From positions 734,439-787,506 of the forward strand of contig NZ_MNAH01000001.1 of assembly GCF_001976065.1 (NCBI RefSeq): a stretch of 53,068 nucleotides of DNA. Reading direction: 5' to 3'. Shown here one piece after another: positions 44,233-53,068 of the stretch. The notes under the pieces were generated by a model. The model worked only from the letters and a program-made list of their open reading frames with translations. It was not told where the DNA came from and made no database searches. Position numbers and translations under genes: made by a program. Position 1 is the first letter of the stretch. Every line of letters begins with the position of its first letter. This stretch comes from Pseudomonas putida (GTDB lineage: Bacteria > Pseudomonadota > Gammaproteobacteria > Pseudomonadales > Pseudomonadaceae).

Positions 44233-45573
44233 TCAGTAAACCCAGACCTCGACCCGCCGATTCCTGATCCGTCCCTCATCCTCGCTGTTGGCCGCCACCG
44301 GCATCTCGGCGCCGAAACCGCGCACGTCACGCAGCACCACGCCACTTTTCACCAGTTCGCGGCGAACCGCCATGGCACGCAGTTTCGAGAGCAGATCGGC
44401 GCGCGCCGGATCGAGCTTGGCATCGCCGAAACCCACCAGCGTTACCCGGCGATCGGTCTTGTCGTGCTGCTTCATATAGTCGAGCACCCGTGACAGGTCC
44501 TGTCGGGCCTTGTTGTCCAGGCTGGCGCTGCCTTCTTCGAAACGAAAGTTCACCGTCAGGCGCATGGCGTGGCGGCTCAGGGCCTGGTAGCCCTCGGGCA
44601 TCAACGCATTCGGCGTGACGTTCATGGCCTGGATCGTCTGGGCGATAAAGCCGTTGGCCGCGACGATCGCCTGGCCCTTGCGGCTTTGCGCGAAGGTCAC
44701 CAGCGCTTGCGCCCAAGGGTTGTTGCGCTTGGGTGGCAGGTAAAGGAACAGGCGCCGGGACAGGGGATAGTCTTCCGTGGCAATCAGGCTGTTGAGCGGC
44801 AGCATGGCCATGGACTGGCCATCGGCAATCGCCACGGTCTTGGCGGAGCGCACGTAGGGCAGGCCGATAAAGCCAATGCCGTGGGGATCCTGGCTGACAG
44901 CGTCGGACAGTTGTTCGCTGGATTCGAAACGTTTCGCGGTGCCGCTCAGGGTTTTGCCGTGACCGCTGAGGACCAGCTCCCTGAACGTGTCGAAGGTGCC
45001 GGACTGATCATCGCGCGCATAGAGATGAATGGCTCCGCCTTCGCCGCCGAGCTCTTCCCAGGTTTTCACCTGGCCGCTGAAAATGCGCGCCAGTTGGCCC
45101 GTGTCGAGTGTGTTCAACGGGTTTTGCGGATGCAGGATGATCGCCAGCCCGTCGATGGCGATGACCTGTTCGGCGGCGGCGCTTTTCAGGTCGCCCAGGG
45201 GTATGAGGCTTTGCAGCTCGTTGTCCTTGATCGGCCTGGAAGAAGCGGCGAGATCGGCACTTGCGGTTTTCAGCGCGGCGAAACCGGTGCTGGAACCGTG
45301 GGCCGCCAGTTGCACTTCGACCCGGCGGCCTTCCAGGGTTTCACCGACGATACGCGACTCGTTGGCTGTGTCCGTCGCTTCACTGTGCACCTTGAGCAGA
45401 CCCTGTTCGCGCATCAGGCCCTCGACCAGCGCCGGCCCCAATGCCGCGCCAATGGTGTTGGAGCCCTGGATGCGCAACACCGGGCCCTGCGCGGGGATCG
45501 GCAAGGCGCTGGCCATTACCGACAGCGGCAGCCAGGTGCAGAGCATCATCAGGAGCAACCCGCGCAGCGACAT
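44233..45573 (-). CDS. PstS-like substrate-binding domain fused to an OmpA domain
   Basis: A 446-aa envelope protein. A signal peptide (MSLRGLLLMMLCTWLPLSVMA) precedes a phosphate-binding-protein-like domain (VLRIQGSNTIGAALGPALVEGL; LYARDDQSGTFDTFRELVL, with the SGT anion loop; DPHGIGFIGLPYV). A C-terminal OmpA peptidoglycan-binding domain follows (NFRFEEGSASLDNKARQDLSRVLDYM and SEDEGRIRNRRVEVWVY). ATG 45573 is used. The fusion would hold a phosphate- or oxyanion-binding module near the cell wall. This architecture is annotated in pseudomonads, but I know of no defined function. No pst transport genes are nearby. Confidence 0.88.
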   Translation of the reverse strand: MSLRGLLLMMLCTWLPLSVMASALPIPAQGPVLRIQGSNTIGAALGPALVEGLMREQGLLKVHSEATDTANESRIVGETLEGRRVEVQLAAHGSSTGFAALKTASADLAASSRPIKDNELQSLIPLGDLKSAAAEQVIAIDGLAIILHPQNPLNTLDTGQLARIFSGQVKTWEELGGEGGAIHLYARDDQSGTFDTFRELVLSGHGKTLSGTAKRFESSEQLSDAVSQDPHGIGFIGLPYVRSAKTVAIADGQSMAMLPLNSLIATEDYPLSRRLFLYLPPKRNNPWAQALVTFAQSRKGQAIVAANGFIAQTIQAMNVTPNALMPEGYQALSRHAMRLTVNFRFEEGSASLDNKARQDLSRVLDYMKQHDKTDRRVTLVGFGDAKLDPARADLLSKLRAMAVRRELVKSGVVLRDVRGFGAEMPVAANSEDEGRIRNRRVEVWVY

Positions 45574-45663
45574 GCCGGCACCTTTCAAGACCAGGGGAGG
45601 TGCCGGGAGAATAAGTCAGAAAGATGTCCGAAAGATGACAGCTCTGTACGGCAACCACACCTC

Positions 45664-45749
45664 TGTAGGCGCTGGCTTGCCAGCGAAAACGTCCGACAGA
45701 TCAATGCAATATTCAAGGACGCCTTCGCCGGCAAGCCGGGCTCCTACAA
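45664..45749. repeat. REPIN
   Basis: A REP with core tgtaggcgctggcttgccagcg is followed about 30 bases on by the inverted partner gccttcgccggcaagcc and ctcctacaag. The two arms differ at a few stem bases, so it is an older or mixed copy. It lies between the PBP-OmpA gene start and the xthA stop. Confidence 0.75.
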
Positions 45750-45768
45750 GGGAAGGCGCCCGAATGAT

Positions 45769-46581
45769 TTAACTCAATTCCAACCAGATCGGCGCATGAT
45801 CCGACGGCTTCTCCATCCCACGCAGTTCGTAGTCGACACCGGCCGCCTTGACCCGTGGCAACAGCCCGTGGGAGGCGAGGATCACATCGATACGCAGCCC
45901 GCGCTTGGGCTCGTCCTCGAAGCCACGGCTGCGATAGTCGAACCAACTGAAGACGTCAGCCACTTCCGGGTTCAAGTGACGGAAACTGTCCACCAGGCCC
46001 CAGTTCTTCAACCGGGCCATCCACTCGCGCTCTTCCGGCAGGAAGCTGCATTTGCCGGTTTTCAGCCAGCGCTTCATGTTGTCCGGGCCGATGCCGATGT
46101 CGCAGTCTTCCGGGGAAATGTTCACGTCGCCCATCACCACCAGCGGTTGTTCGTTCTTGAACTGGTTTTCCAGCAGTGCCTGCAGGTCGCCGTAGAAGCG
46201 CTGCTTGGCCGGGAACTTGGTTGGGTGGTCGCGGCTTTCACCTTGCGGGAAGTAACCGTTCATGATGGTCACCGGCACGCCGTTGGCGTCGGCGAAGGTG
46301 CCCCAGATGAAACGTCGCTGGGCATCCTCTTCGTCGGTGGCGAAGCCTTTGTGCAGGGCCAGCGGTTCCTGGCGCGAGAGCAGGGCGACACCGTAATGAC
46401 CCTTTTGCCCATGGAAATACACGTGGTAGCCCTGGGCCTTGATCTCATCGAGTGGAAACTGATCGTCGTGGACCTTGGTTTCCTGCAGCCCGATCACATC
46501 GGGTTGATGTTTTTCGATCAGCGCCGCCAGCTGATGGGGACGAGCGCGAAGCCCGTTGATGTTGAAGGAGACGATCTTCAT
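45769..46581 (-). CDS. xthA: Exodeoxyribonuclease III
   Basis: A 270-aa AP endonuclease and 3'-5' exonuclease that repairs abasic sites. The catalytic residues lie in [11 protein letters not shown] (Asn), [12 protein letters not shown] (Glu), [16 protein letters not shown] (Asp/Asn), and [10 protein letters not shown] (Asp-His) at the C-terminus. Length equals the E. coli enzyme (268 aa). ATG 46581 with GAAGGAG upstream is chosen over the longer frame. It is followed by a REPIN and probably transcribed alone. Confidence 0.95.
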   Translation of the reverse strand: MKIVSFNINGLRARPHQLAALIEKHQPDVIGLQETKVHDDQFPLDEIKAQGYHVYFHGQKGHYGVALLSRQEPLALHKGFATDEEDAQRRFIWGTFADANGVPVTIMNGYFPQGESRDHPTKFPAKQRFYGDLQALLENQFKNEQPLVVMGDVNISPEDCDIGIGPDNMKRWLKTGKCSFLPEEREWMARLKNWGLVDSFRHLNPEVADVFSWFDYRSRGFEDEPKRGLRIDVILASHGLLPRVKAAGVDYELRGMEKPSDHAPIWLELS

Positions 46582-46765
46582 GCTCGGCAGTCCTGGCAAA
46601 AGGGCGATGCTAGCTGACATGGGCAATGGGGGCCAGTGCGCGGTGGGACGAACCGGGTTTCATTGCCTACACTGTTTTGCGATCAGCAAGGAACTGTCTC
46701 AGCCCCATTGAGCTCGTAACAACAAGCGCGCAGCCCTGCGAGCTGCGCCATGGAGAACGACCGTC

Positions 46766-47416
46766 ATGCCTGAAACCTCCACCGCCATTGCCGATATCCA
46801 CATGCTCGACAGCGGCTATTCCCGCGAAGCGCGTTCTCTGCTGTATCAGGCCTACCGGCACGAGCCGACGTTCAGCTACCTGTTCGAAGCCGAGCGTCCC
46901 GGCTATGAACAACGGGTGCGCGCCACCGTGCGCGAACTGGTCAAGCAACACTTTTTCCAGGAGTTGCCAGCCATTGGCCTGTTGGTCAACGACCGGCTGA
47001 TCGGCATTGCCCTGATTGCGCCACCACAACGGCGCCTGGGGGTGACCGAAAGTTGGGCGTGGCGCCTGCGCATGGTGCTCAGTACCGGATTTCGCTGTAC
47101 CCGCCGCTACCTTGAATACCACGACGCCGTGGCGGCCTGCGTGCCGAACGACTCGGTACACGTGCTGCCGTTGCTGGGGGTTCACCCGCAATTCCAAGGC
47201 AAGCATTTTGGCGAGCAACTGTTGCAGGCGGTGCATAACTGGTGCGCCGTTGATGAAAACTCCCAGGGAGTGATTCTCGACACCGGCAACCCTCGTTATC
47301 TCGACTTCTATAAACGCCAAGGCTACGAAGAGATCGGCGAGGTGGCCGTGGGACCGATTCGCGAACACGTGTTTTTTCACGCCAATCCGCAGGTATTACA
47401 TTCGGCAACAGCTTGA
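46766..47416 (+). CDS. GNAT acetyltransferase
   Basis: A 216-aa N-acetyltransferase. A conserved leading segment (LLYQAYRHEPTFSYLFEAERPGYEQRVRATVREL) is followed by GIALIAPPQRRLGVT, then the acetyl-CoA site HVLPLLGVHPQFQGKHFGEQLLQAVHNW and a C-terminal DTGNPRYLDFYKRQGYEEIGEV helix. This form is common in proteobacteria without a known substrate. ATG 46766 is the start. It is immediately upstream of tamA-tamB, separated by a stem-loop, so it may or may not share their transcript. Confidence 0.88.
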   Translation: MPETSTAIADIHMLDSGYSREARSLLYQAYRHEPTFSYLFEAERPGYEQRVRATVRELVKQHFFQELPAIGLLVNDRLIGIALIAPPQRRLGVTESWAWRLRMVLSTGFRCTRRYLEYHDAVAACVPNDSVHVLPLLGVHPQFQGKHFGEQLLQAVHNWCAVDENSQGVILDTGNPRYLDFYKRQGYEEIGEVAVGPIREHVFFHANPQVLHSATA

Positions 47417-47443
47417 GGTCGAACTTTCCGTGCACGCCAGGCT

Positions 47444-47468
47444 CTATCACGCTCCACGCTCGTGATAG
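47444..47468 (+). terminator. Stem-loop between the GNAT gene and tamA
   Basis: A perfect 8-bp stem (ctatcacg / cgtgatag) with a 9-base loop ends 11 bases before the tamA ATG. It is not followed by U, so it may affect tamA translation or attenuate read-through rather than end transcription. Confidence 0.35.
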
Positions 47469-47479
47469 CATCCGCGCCT

Positions 47480-49207
47480 ATGAAGTTTCCAGGAAGAATT
47501 ACCAGTGGCGTGCTGATGCTGATTACCAGCTGCGCGGCACTGGCGCAAAGTGAATTGGATGTGCGGATCAAACCGTCCAACGATGCACTGAAGGCCAATA
47601 TCGAAGGCTATATCGGCAGTCTCGGCGATCGTGACGAAGAGGCTTTGCTGCGCTTCAGTCGCGGCGCCGAGGAGCAGGCGCGCAAGGCCGCCCAGGCCTT
47701 GGGTTATTACCAGCCGCAAATCGACAGTGAAGTGAAGGGTGGCAAGACGCCGCGCCTGGTGCTGACCATCGAGCCCGGCGAGCCGGTGCATTTGCGCAAC
47801 GTCACGATCCGCGTCGACGGTCCGGCGGCCTCCCTCAAATCCTTTCGTGTGCCCAAAAGCCATGCCCTGCAAACCGGGGCGGTGCTCAACCACGGTCAGT
47901 ACGAGGACGCCAAGCGCCTGATCCAGAACCAGGCCTCGCGCTATGGGTTTTTCAGTGGCCGTTTTAGCCGTCAGAAGTTGGCGGTCGACCCGCGGGCCGG
48001 CGTGGCGGATATCGAGCTGATCTACGAGAGTGGTCCGCGCTACTCGCTGGGCAAAGTCAGTTTCGAAGGCGACACACCGTTCGACGAAGACCTGCTGCAA
48101 CGCATGGTGCCCTTCAAGGCCGGTACGCCGTATGACTCCGAATTGATCGCCGAGCTCAACCAGGCGCTGCAATCGAGTGGCTATTTCGAAGGCGTGCGGG
48201 TCGACGCGGCGCCGACGGCGTCCAAGGACGATGTGATCCCGGTAGATGTCAAGCTCGAAACTCGCAAGCCACGCACCATGGGCCTTGGTCTTGGCTACTC
48301 CACCGACGTCGGCCCCCGGGTCAAGGCCAACTGGACCCGGCACTGGGTCAACCCCCAGGGGCACAGTTATGGCTGGGAGACCGAAGTCTCGGCGCCCCGG
48401 CAGAACGTCGGGTTGTTCTACGACATTCCCCTGGACCCGCCGCTGACCGACAAGCTGCGCTTCGCCGGTGGTTACCAGAACGAAGAAATCGCCGACAAGG
48501 ACAGCCTCAGCAAGTTGCTGACCGTCGGCCCCGAGTGGCACAGCAAGTTGCCCAGTGGCTGGCAGCGGGTGGTGTCGCTCAAGTGGCAGCGTGAGGAATA
48601 CCGCCTTGGCGACGACTCCGGCCTCAGTACTTTATTGATGCCCGGTGTCAGCTATTCGTACCTGAAAAGCGATAACCGTATCGACCCGCACAACGGCTAT
48701 CGCCTGCAGTTCGAAAGCAAGGTCGCCAAGGAAGGCCTGGGTTCCGATAACAACTTGCTGTACGGCACCGCGCTGGTCAAAGGCCTGACCACGGTGTTCG
48801 ACAAGCACCGCCTGCTCGGTCGGGTGCAGGTCGGCGGCAGTGCCACCAACGGCTACAAATCGATTCCGCCGTCGTTGCGCTTCTTCGCCGGTGGCGACCA
48901 GAGTGTGCGTGGCTACGACTACCAGAGCCTGTCCCCGGAAAACAACCAGGGTGACCGCATTGGTGGTCGCTACATGGTCACTGCCAGCGCCGAATACCAG
49001 TATTCCGTTGCGGAAAAATGGCGCGTGGCGACCTTCGTCGACCAGGGCAATTCCTTTAATACACTTGAACTGCCGAACCTCAAGACCGGGGTCGGTATCG
49101 GCGTGCGCTGGGTCTCTCCGGTAGGGCCGATCCGCCTCGACCTGGCTCATGCGCTGGACGACGATGGCGGCATTCGATTGCACTTTTCCATGGGGCCCGA
49201 GCTGTGA
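47480..49207 (+). CDS. tamA: Translocation and assembly module outer-membrane protein TamA
   Basis: A 575-aa Omp85-family barrel that, with TamB, helps insert autotransporters and other outer-membrane proteins and supports lipid transport. The signal peptide (MKFPGRITSGVLMLITSCAALA) is followed by three POTRA domains (about residues 25-265, including YSLGKVSFEGDTPFDEDLLQ) and a 16-strand barrel. The barrel contains the Omp85 motif RFFAGGDQSVRGYDYQSL (about residue 470) and ends in GIRLHFSMGPEL. Length matches E. coli TamA (577 aa). Its stop overlaps the tamB start (GTGA at 49204-49207). Confidence 0.93.
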   Translation: MKFPGRITSGVLMLITSCAALAQSELDVRIKPSNDALKANIEGYIGSLGDRDEEALLRFSRGAEEQARKAAQALGYYQPQIDSEVKGGKTPRLVLTIEPGEPVHLRNVTIRVDGPAASLKSFRVPKSHALQTGAVLNHGQYEDAKRLIQNQASRYGFFSGRFSRQKLAVDPRAGVADIELIYESGPRYSLGKVSFEGDTPFDEDLLQRMVPFKAGTPYDSELIAELNQALQSSGYFEGVRVDAAPTASKDDVIPVDVKLETRKPRTMGLGLGYSTDVGPRVKANWTRHWVNPQGHSYGWETEVSAPRQNVGLFYDIPLDPPLTDKLRFAGGYQNEEIADKDSLSKLLTVGPEWHSKLPSGWQRVVSLKWQREEYRLGDDSGLSTLLMPGVSYSYLKSDNRIDPHNGYRLQFESKVAKEGLGSDNNLLYGTALVKGLTTVFDKHRLLGRVQVGGSATNGYKSIPPSLRFFAGGDQSVRGYDYQSLSPENNQGDRIGGRYMVTASAEYQYSVAEKWRVATFVDQGNSFNTLELPNLKTGVGIGVRWVSPVGPIRLDLAHALDDDGGIRLHFSMGPEL

Positions 49208-52200
49208 CGCGTGGTTTGAGAATAACGCTGCTGGCCATTCTGGCATTGCTGGTACTGGTGGTCCTGACGTTGACCACGGTGCTGGGCACGGCCACAGGCA
49301 GTCGCTGGGCGCTCGGGTTTGTGCCGGGTTTGAGCCTGGACAATTTCCAGGGCCGCCTGGGCGGGCAGTGGAGCGCCGACCGTGTGCTGTGGCAGCAAGA
49401 CGCCAGCCGGGTCGAGCTCGATAAAGTCATCTTCGCCTGGTCGCCGCTGTGCCTGACGCGCATGACCCTGTGCATCGATCAACTGAAGGCTGATCAGGTC
49501 AGCCTGCAATTTCCGCCCGGCGCGCCGCAAGAGAGCAGTGGGCCGATCACGCTTCCTGACTTGAATTTGCCGCTGGCGCTCGAACTCGGGGACATTCAGG
49601 TCGCCAGCCTGTTGTTCAACGGCAGCGAGCAACTCAAGGGCTTGCAACTGGCGGCGCATTGGACGGTCGACGGGTTGCAGATCGACTCGGTGCAACTGCA
49701 GCGCGATGAACTGAGCCTGCACCTGTCCGGCTTGCTGCAACCGACTGGCAACTGGCCGCTCAAGGCCGAAGGCAAGCTGACCCTGCCGGCTCCGGGCACC
49801 GAGCCGTGGGCGCTGGCTTTGAAAGTCGATGGCGACCTGCTGAAAACCCTGAACCTCCAGGCCGACAGCAGCGGCTACCTCAACGGGCAACTGGCCGGTG
49901 AGCTGCAACCCCTGGTGGAAAACCTGCCGGCCAAGGTGCGCATCACCGCCGACGGCTTCAAGCCCAGTGCCGATTTGCCCGACACCCTGCAACTCAATCA
50001 GCTTGAACTGACTGGCGCCGGCGATCTGAAAAACGGTTATCAGTTGCTCGGCAAGGCCACGCTGCCAGCCGAACAAGGCCCGGTCGAGCTGGCGCTGCAA
50101 GGCAAGGTCGACGCCAACGGCGCGCAGATCGCCGCGCTGGACCTGACCGCCAACGACAAGCAAAGCCTCAAACTCACCGGGCAACTGGACTGGAGCAAGG
50201 GCCTGAGCGCCGATGCCAGGATCGCCTGGCTGGACTTCCCGTGGCACCGTCTCTATCCGCTGATCGACGAACCCCAGGTGGCCCTGCGTAGCTTCAACGG
50301 TGATGTCTCCTACACCGACGGCAAGTACCTGGGTCATTTCGACGCCGCGCTGGATGGCCCGGCCGGGGCGTTCAGCCTGGCCAGCCCGTTCGCTGGCGAC
50401 CTGACGAAAATCTACCTGCAACAAATCCAGCTCGTCGCCGGGCAGGGCAAGGCCGAAGGGCACCTGAACCTGCAATTCGCCGACGGTATCGCCTGGGACA
50501 CTGCGCTGGATCTTTCCGCGATCGACCCGGCGTACTGGGTCGCGGAACTGCCGGGCACCCTGGCCGGGCCCTTGCGCAGCAAAGGCGAGATGAAGAACGA
50601 AAAACTCAGCCTGAGTGCCGACCTGGATCTGAAAGGCAAGCTGCGTGGCCAGCCGGCCGTCCTGCAGGCCAAGGCCGATGGCAGTGGCGAGCAATGGAAC
50701 CTGAATGCGCTGCAGATTCGCCTCGGCGACAACAGCATCAACGGCAAGGGCAGCCTGCAACAGAAGCTCACCGGTCAGATCGACATCAAGCTGCTACGCC
50801 TGGCCCAGCTCTGGCCGCAGTTGCGCGGCCAGATCAATGGCCGGGTCGATGTCGCCGGCACGCTCAAGGCACCGCAAGGCAAGCTGGGGCTGCAAGGCAC
50901 GCAATTGGCCTTCCAGGACAATCGCCTGCAAAGCCTGAACCTGGACGCGACACTCGACAGCGCGCAACGGGCGAAAATCGACCTCAAGGGCAGCGGCATC
51001 CGGGCCGGCGATACCGCTCTGGGCACGCTGACCGCCAGCGGTCAGGGCGACATCCGGAACCAGAAGCTGAGCCTCGACCTGCAAGGGCCGAAGCTCAAGC
51101 TTGCCCTCGGCCTCGACGGAGCGCTGGACCAGGGCAACTGGCGCGGACGCCTGGCCAGCGGCGATATCCAGGCCGGTGGCCAGGACTGGAAGCTGCAAGG
51201 TCCGGCGAAACTTGAGCGGTTGGCGGACGGCAAAATCAATTTTGGCGCCCATTGCTGGGCGTCTGGCCCGGCCAGCTTGTGCGGCGAAGACCAGCGCCTG
51301 ATGCCAGAGCCGAAGCTGCGTTATCACCTCAGGCAATTCCCCATCGACAGCCTCGCGCAGTGGCTGCCGAAGGATTTCGCCTGGCAAGGCCGACTCAACG
51401 CCGATGTGCAACTGGACTTGCCAGCCAGCGGCCCCAACGGTGTGATCAGCATCGATGCCAGCGGCGGGGCGCTGCGCGTGCGCGAGAAAGAGCAGTGGCT
51501 GGAGTTCCCCTATCAGACCTTGAAGCTCACCAGCACGCTTACGCCCAAGCGCATCGATAGCAACCTGAATTTCGTCGGCGGCAAGCTCGGGGAATTGATG
51601 GTGCAGGCGCAGATCAACCCGCTGGCGAAGAACAAGCCGCTGACCGGTACGTTCCGCTTGAGTGGCCTGGACCTGTCGGTGGCGCGGCCGTTTGTGCCCA
51701 TGGTCGAGAAACTCACCGGTCGCCTCAATGGCAGCGGCACGATTTCCGGCGGCCTGCTGGCGCCGCTGGTCAACGGCAATCTGATGCTCAGCGACGGCGA
51801 GGTGTCCGGCGCCGAGTTGCCGATGGAAATTCAGGCGCTGCAATTGCAGGCGGTGATCGCTGGCGAAAGCGTGCAACTCAACGGCGGCTGGAAAAGCGGC
51901 AAGGCCGGGCAGGGCAGCCTCAACGGCAATGTCGCCTGGGGCCAGGCGCCGGTGGTGGACCTCGCGCTCAAGGGCTCGCAGTTGCCAGTCAGCGTCGAAC
52001 CCTATGCGAAAGTGGAAGTGGCCCCGGACCTGAAAATCTCGCTGAAGGGCGATGAACTGGCCATCGCCGGAAAAGTGCGGGTGCCCAAGGGCGACATCAC
52101 CATTCGCGAGTTGCCGCCATCGACGGTCAAGCTCTCCGATGACACGGTGATCATCGGCCAGCAGACCGAAGAGGGCAAACCACCCCTGGCGATGAAAATG

Positions 52201-52878
52201 GACATCGATGTGGTGGTTGGCGAAGAGAAGCTGAGTTTCGCCGGGTTTGGCCTGACCGCCAACGTGCAGGGGCATGTGCACATCGGCGACAACATGGACA
52301 CCCGTGGTGAACTGTGGCTCAACGACGGCCGCTATCGCGCCTACGGCCAGCGGCTATCGGTGCGTCGGGCACGGTTGCTGTTCGCCGGCCCGATCGACCA
52401 GCCGTACCTGGACATCGAGGCCATCCGCCAGACCGACGACGTGATCGCCGGCATCCGCTTGAGCGGCAGCGCCGAGCAACCGACCACGCAGATTTTCTCG
52501 GAACCGGCCATGAGCCAGGAACAGGCGTTGTCCTACCTGGTGCTGGGGCGTCCACTGAGTACCAACGGAGAAGACAACAACATGCTCGCCCAGGCCGCGC
52601 TCGGCCTGGGCCTGATGGGCAGCTCCGGAATCACCGGCGGCCTGGCGAAGAACCTGGGTATCGAGGATTTTCAGCTCGACACCGAGGGCAGTGGCAACGC
52701 CACCAGCGTGGTCGCCAGCGGCAACCTTTCCGAGAAGCTCAGCCTGCGTTATGGCGTCGGCGTGTTCGAGCCGGCCAACACCATTGCCCTGCGCTACAAG
52801 CTGAGCAAAAAGGTTTACCTAGAAGCCGCGGGTGGCGTGGCCAGTTCGCTGGATATCTTCTACAAACGGGATTTCTAA
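49204..52878 (+). CDS. tamB: Translocation and assembly module inner-membrane protein TamB
   Basis: A 1,224-aa AsmA-like bridge protein. An N-terminal inner-membrane anchor (ITLLAILALLVLVVLTLTTVL) precedes a long repetitive beta-structure that spans the periplasm as a lipid groove. The conserved DUF490 domain at the C-terminus (about residues 900-1,224) reads GDITIRELPPSTVKLSDDTVII, then GFGLTANVQGHVHIGDNMDTRG and YLDIEAIRQTDDVIAGIRLSG. Size is close to E. coli TamB (1,259 aa). The GTG start overlaps the tamA stop. The extreme 3' end contains a rare CTA codon, and its last 37-base stretch is repeated downstream (53032). Confidence 0.93.
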   Translation: MTRGLRITLLAILALLVLVVLTLTTVLGTATGSRWALGFVPGLSLDNFQGRLGGQWSADRVLWQQDASRVELDKVIFAWSPLCLTRMTLCIDQLKADQVSLQFPPGAPQESSGPITLPDLNLPLALELGDIQVASLLFNGSEQLKGLQLAAHWTVDGLQIDSVQLQRDELSLHLSGLLQPTGNWPLKAEGKLTLPAPGTEPWALALKVDGDLLKTLNLQADSSGYLNGQLAGELQPLVENLPAKVRITADGFKPSADLPDTLQLNQLELTGAGDLKNGYQLLGKATLPAEQGPVELALQGKVDANGAQIAALDLTANDKQSLKLTGQLDWSKGLSADARIAWLDFPWHRLYPLIDEPQVALRSFNGDVSYTDGKYLGHFDAALDGPAGAFSLASPFAGDLTKIYLQQIQLVAGQGKAEGHLNLQFADGIAWDTALDLSAIDPAYWVAELPGTLAGPLRSKGEMKNEKLSLSADLDLKGKLRGQPAVLQAKADGSGEQWNLNALQIRLGDNSINGKGSLQQKLTGQIDIKLLRLAQLWPQLRGQINGRVDVAGTLKAPQGKLGLQGTQLAFQDNRLQSLNLDATLDSAQRAKIDLKGSGIRAGDTALGTLTASGQGDIRNQKLSLDLQGPKLKLALGLDGALDQGNWRGRLASGDIQAGGQDWKLQGPAKLERLADGKINFGAHCWASGPASLCGEDQRLMPEPKLRYHLRQFPIDSLAQWLPKDFAWQGRLNADVQLDLPASGPNGVISIDASGGALRVREKEQWLEFPYQTLKLTSTLTPKRIDSNLNFVGGKLGELMVQAQINPLAKNKPLTGTFRLSGLDLSVARPFVPMVEKLTGRLNGSGTISGGLLAPLVNGNLMLSDGEVSGAELPMEIQALQLQAVIAGESVQLNGGWKSGKAGQGSLNGNVAWGQAPVVDLALKGSQLPVSVEPYAKVEVAPDLKISLKGDELAIAGKVRVPKGDITIRELPPSTVKLSDDTVIIGQQTEEGKPPLAMKMDIDVVVGEEKLSFAGFGLTANVQGHVHIGDNMDTRGELWLNDGRYRAYGQRLSVRRARLLFAGPIDQPYLDIEAIRQTDDVIAGIRLSGSAEQPTTQIFSEPAMSQEQALSYLVLGRPLSTNGEDNNMLAQAALGLGLMGSSGITGGLAKNLGIEDFQLDTEGSGNATSVVASGNLSEKLSLRYGVGVFEPANTIALRYKLSKKVYLEAAGGVASSLDIFYKRDF

Positions 52879-52892
52879 ACCGCCACGCAACC

Positions 52893-52985
52893 CTGTAGGA
52901 GCTGGCTTGCCAGCGAAAGCGGTGGATCAGGCAGCATCGTTGTTGACGGGAAGGACGCCTTCGCTGGCAAGCCAGCTCCTACAGG
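52893..52985. repeat. REPIN after tamB
   Basis: Facing REP arms ctgtaggagctggcttgccagcg (52893-52915) and its inverse tcgctggcaagccagctcct-acag (52960-52984) flank about 45 spacer bases. It lies between the tamB stop and the partial copy of the tamB end. Confidence 0.85.
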
Positions 52986-53031
52986 GATTTGTGGTGTGGT
53001 CAGAATTGTACCGTCTGCCTGAGCATCGCAT

Positions 53032-53068
53032 GTTTACCTGGAAGCCGCCGGTGGCGTGGCCAGTTCGC
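53032..53068 (+). pseudogene. Partial second copy of the tamB 3' end (cut by window edge)
   Basis: The last 37 bases match tamB 52813-52849 at 35 of 37 positions and read VYLEAAGGVASS in the same frame. Both differences are synonymous third-position changes (CTA/CTG and GCG/GCC). An in-frame TGA at 53020-53022 lies just upstream and no start codon or longer reading frame leads in, so it looks like a fragment, not a gene. The copy probably continues beyond the window. Confidence 0.6.

Noticed and set aside
44569..46617. 682-codon plus-strand frame opposite the PBP-OmpA and xthA genes
   Set aside because: It spans two recognised genes and a REPIN, and has the His/Gln/Arg-rich make-up of a shadow frame.

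Overview
The window looks like the chromosome of a fluorescent-group Pseudomonas. The evidence is the gene content (hut genes, glucarate catabolism, an OprD-family porin, several MocR and AraC regulators, DUF3509 and DUF6543 families), high-GC codon use, and REP/REPIN elements of the type built on gcttGCxxGCGAAGGC-like palindromes at 30257, 32119, 45664 and 52893. Genes are densely packed on both strands. There is no rRNA, tRNA, CRISPR array, insertion sequence or prophage. 

Layout. 1-1422: 5' end of hutU and hutC, with a sigma-54 type promoter and a HutC operator between them. 1548-5411: glucarate module (gudD, a GudP-like carrier, and a divergent FadR-type regulator with a TTGT-CAT-ACAA site). 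5742-11765: an OprD-family porin, then an apparently uncharacterised catabolic cassette (MFS carrier, AraC regulator, opine-dehydrogenase-family enzyme, 3-hydroxyacyl-CoA-dehydrogenase-family enzyme) with a 20-bp-periodic AraC-type operator. 11818-15200: two GNATs and a PaiB-like protein, divergent from a MocR regulator. 15203-24457: two giant paralogues (about 1,510 and 1,524 aa) of the DUF6543/dermonecrotic-toxin-domain family, both carrying an internal LRLRGG motif. 24598-27932: acetylpolyamine hydrolase, polyamine-binding protein and an AraC regulator. 27997-32056: LysE exporter, NCS2 purine permease, MarR regulator and a divergent aminotransferase. 

32216-41349 is a conserved housekeeping block (glutaredoxin-like, folE, smr, isochorismatase-like hydrolase, prmB, alpha/beta hydrolase, aroC, MFS carrier). 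It ends in an acireductone dioxygenase homologue whose three metal-binding histidines have all become glutamine. 41694-46581: FATP-like acyl-CoA synthetase, ankyrin protein, PstS-like/OmpA fusion and exonuclease III. 46766-52878: a GNAT and the tamA-tamB outer-membrane assembly pair. The window closes with a REPIN and a partial second copy of the tamB 3' end. 

The strongest candidates for new biology are the histidine-less acireductone dioxygenase homologue at what looks like a vacated methionine-salvage locus, the tandem DUF6543 proteins with the ubiquitin-tail-like motif, and the orphan porin/opine-dehydrogenase/hydroxyacyl-dehydrogenase cassette. All functional statements come from reading the sequence and from family knowledge; no database search was run.
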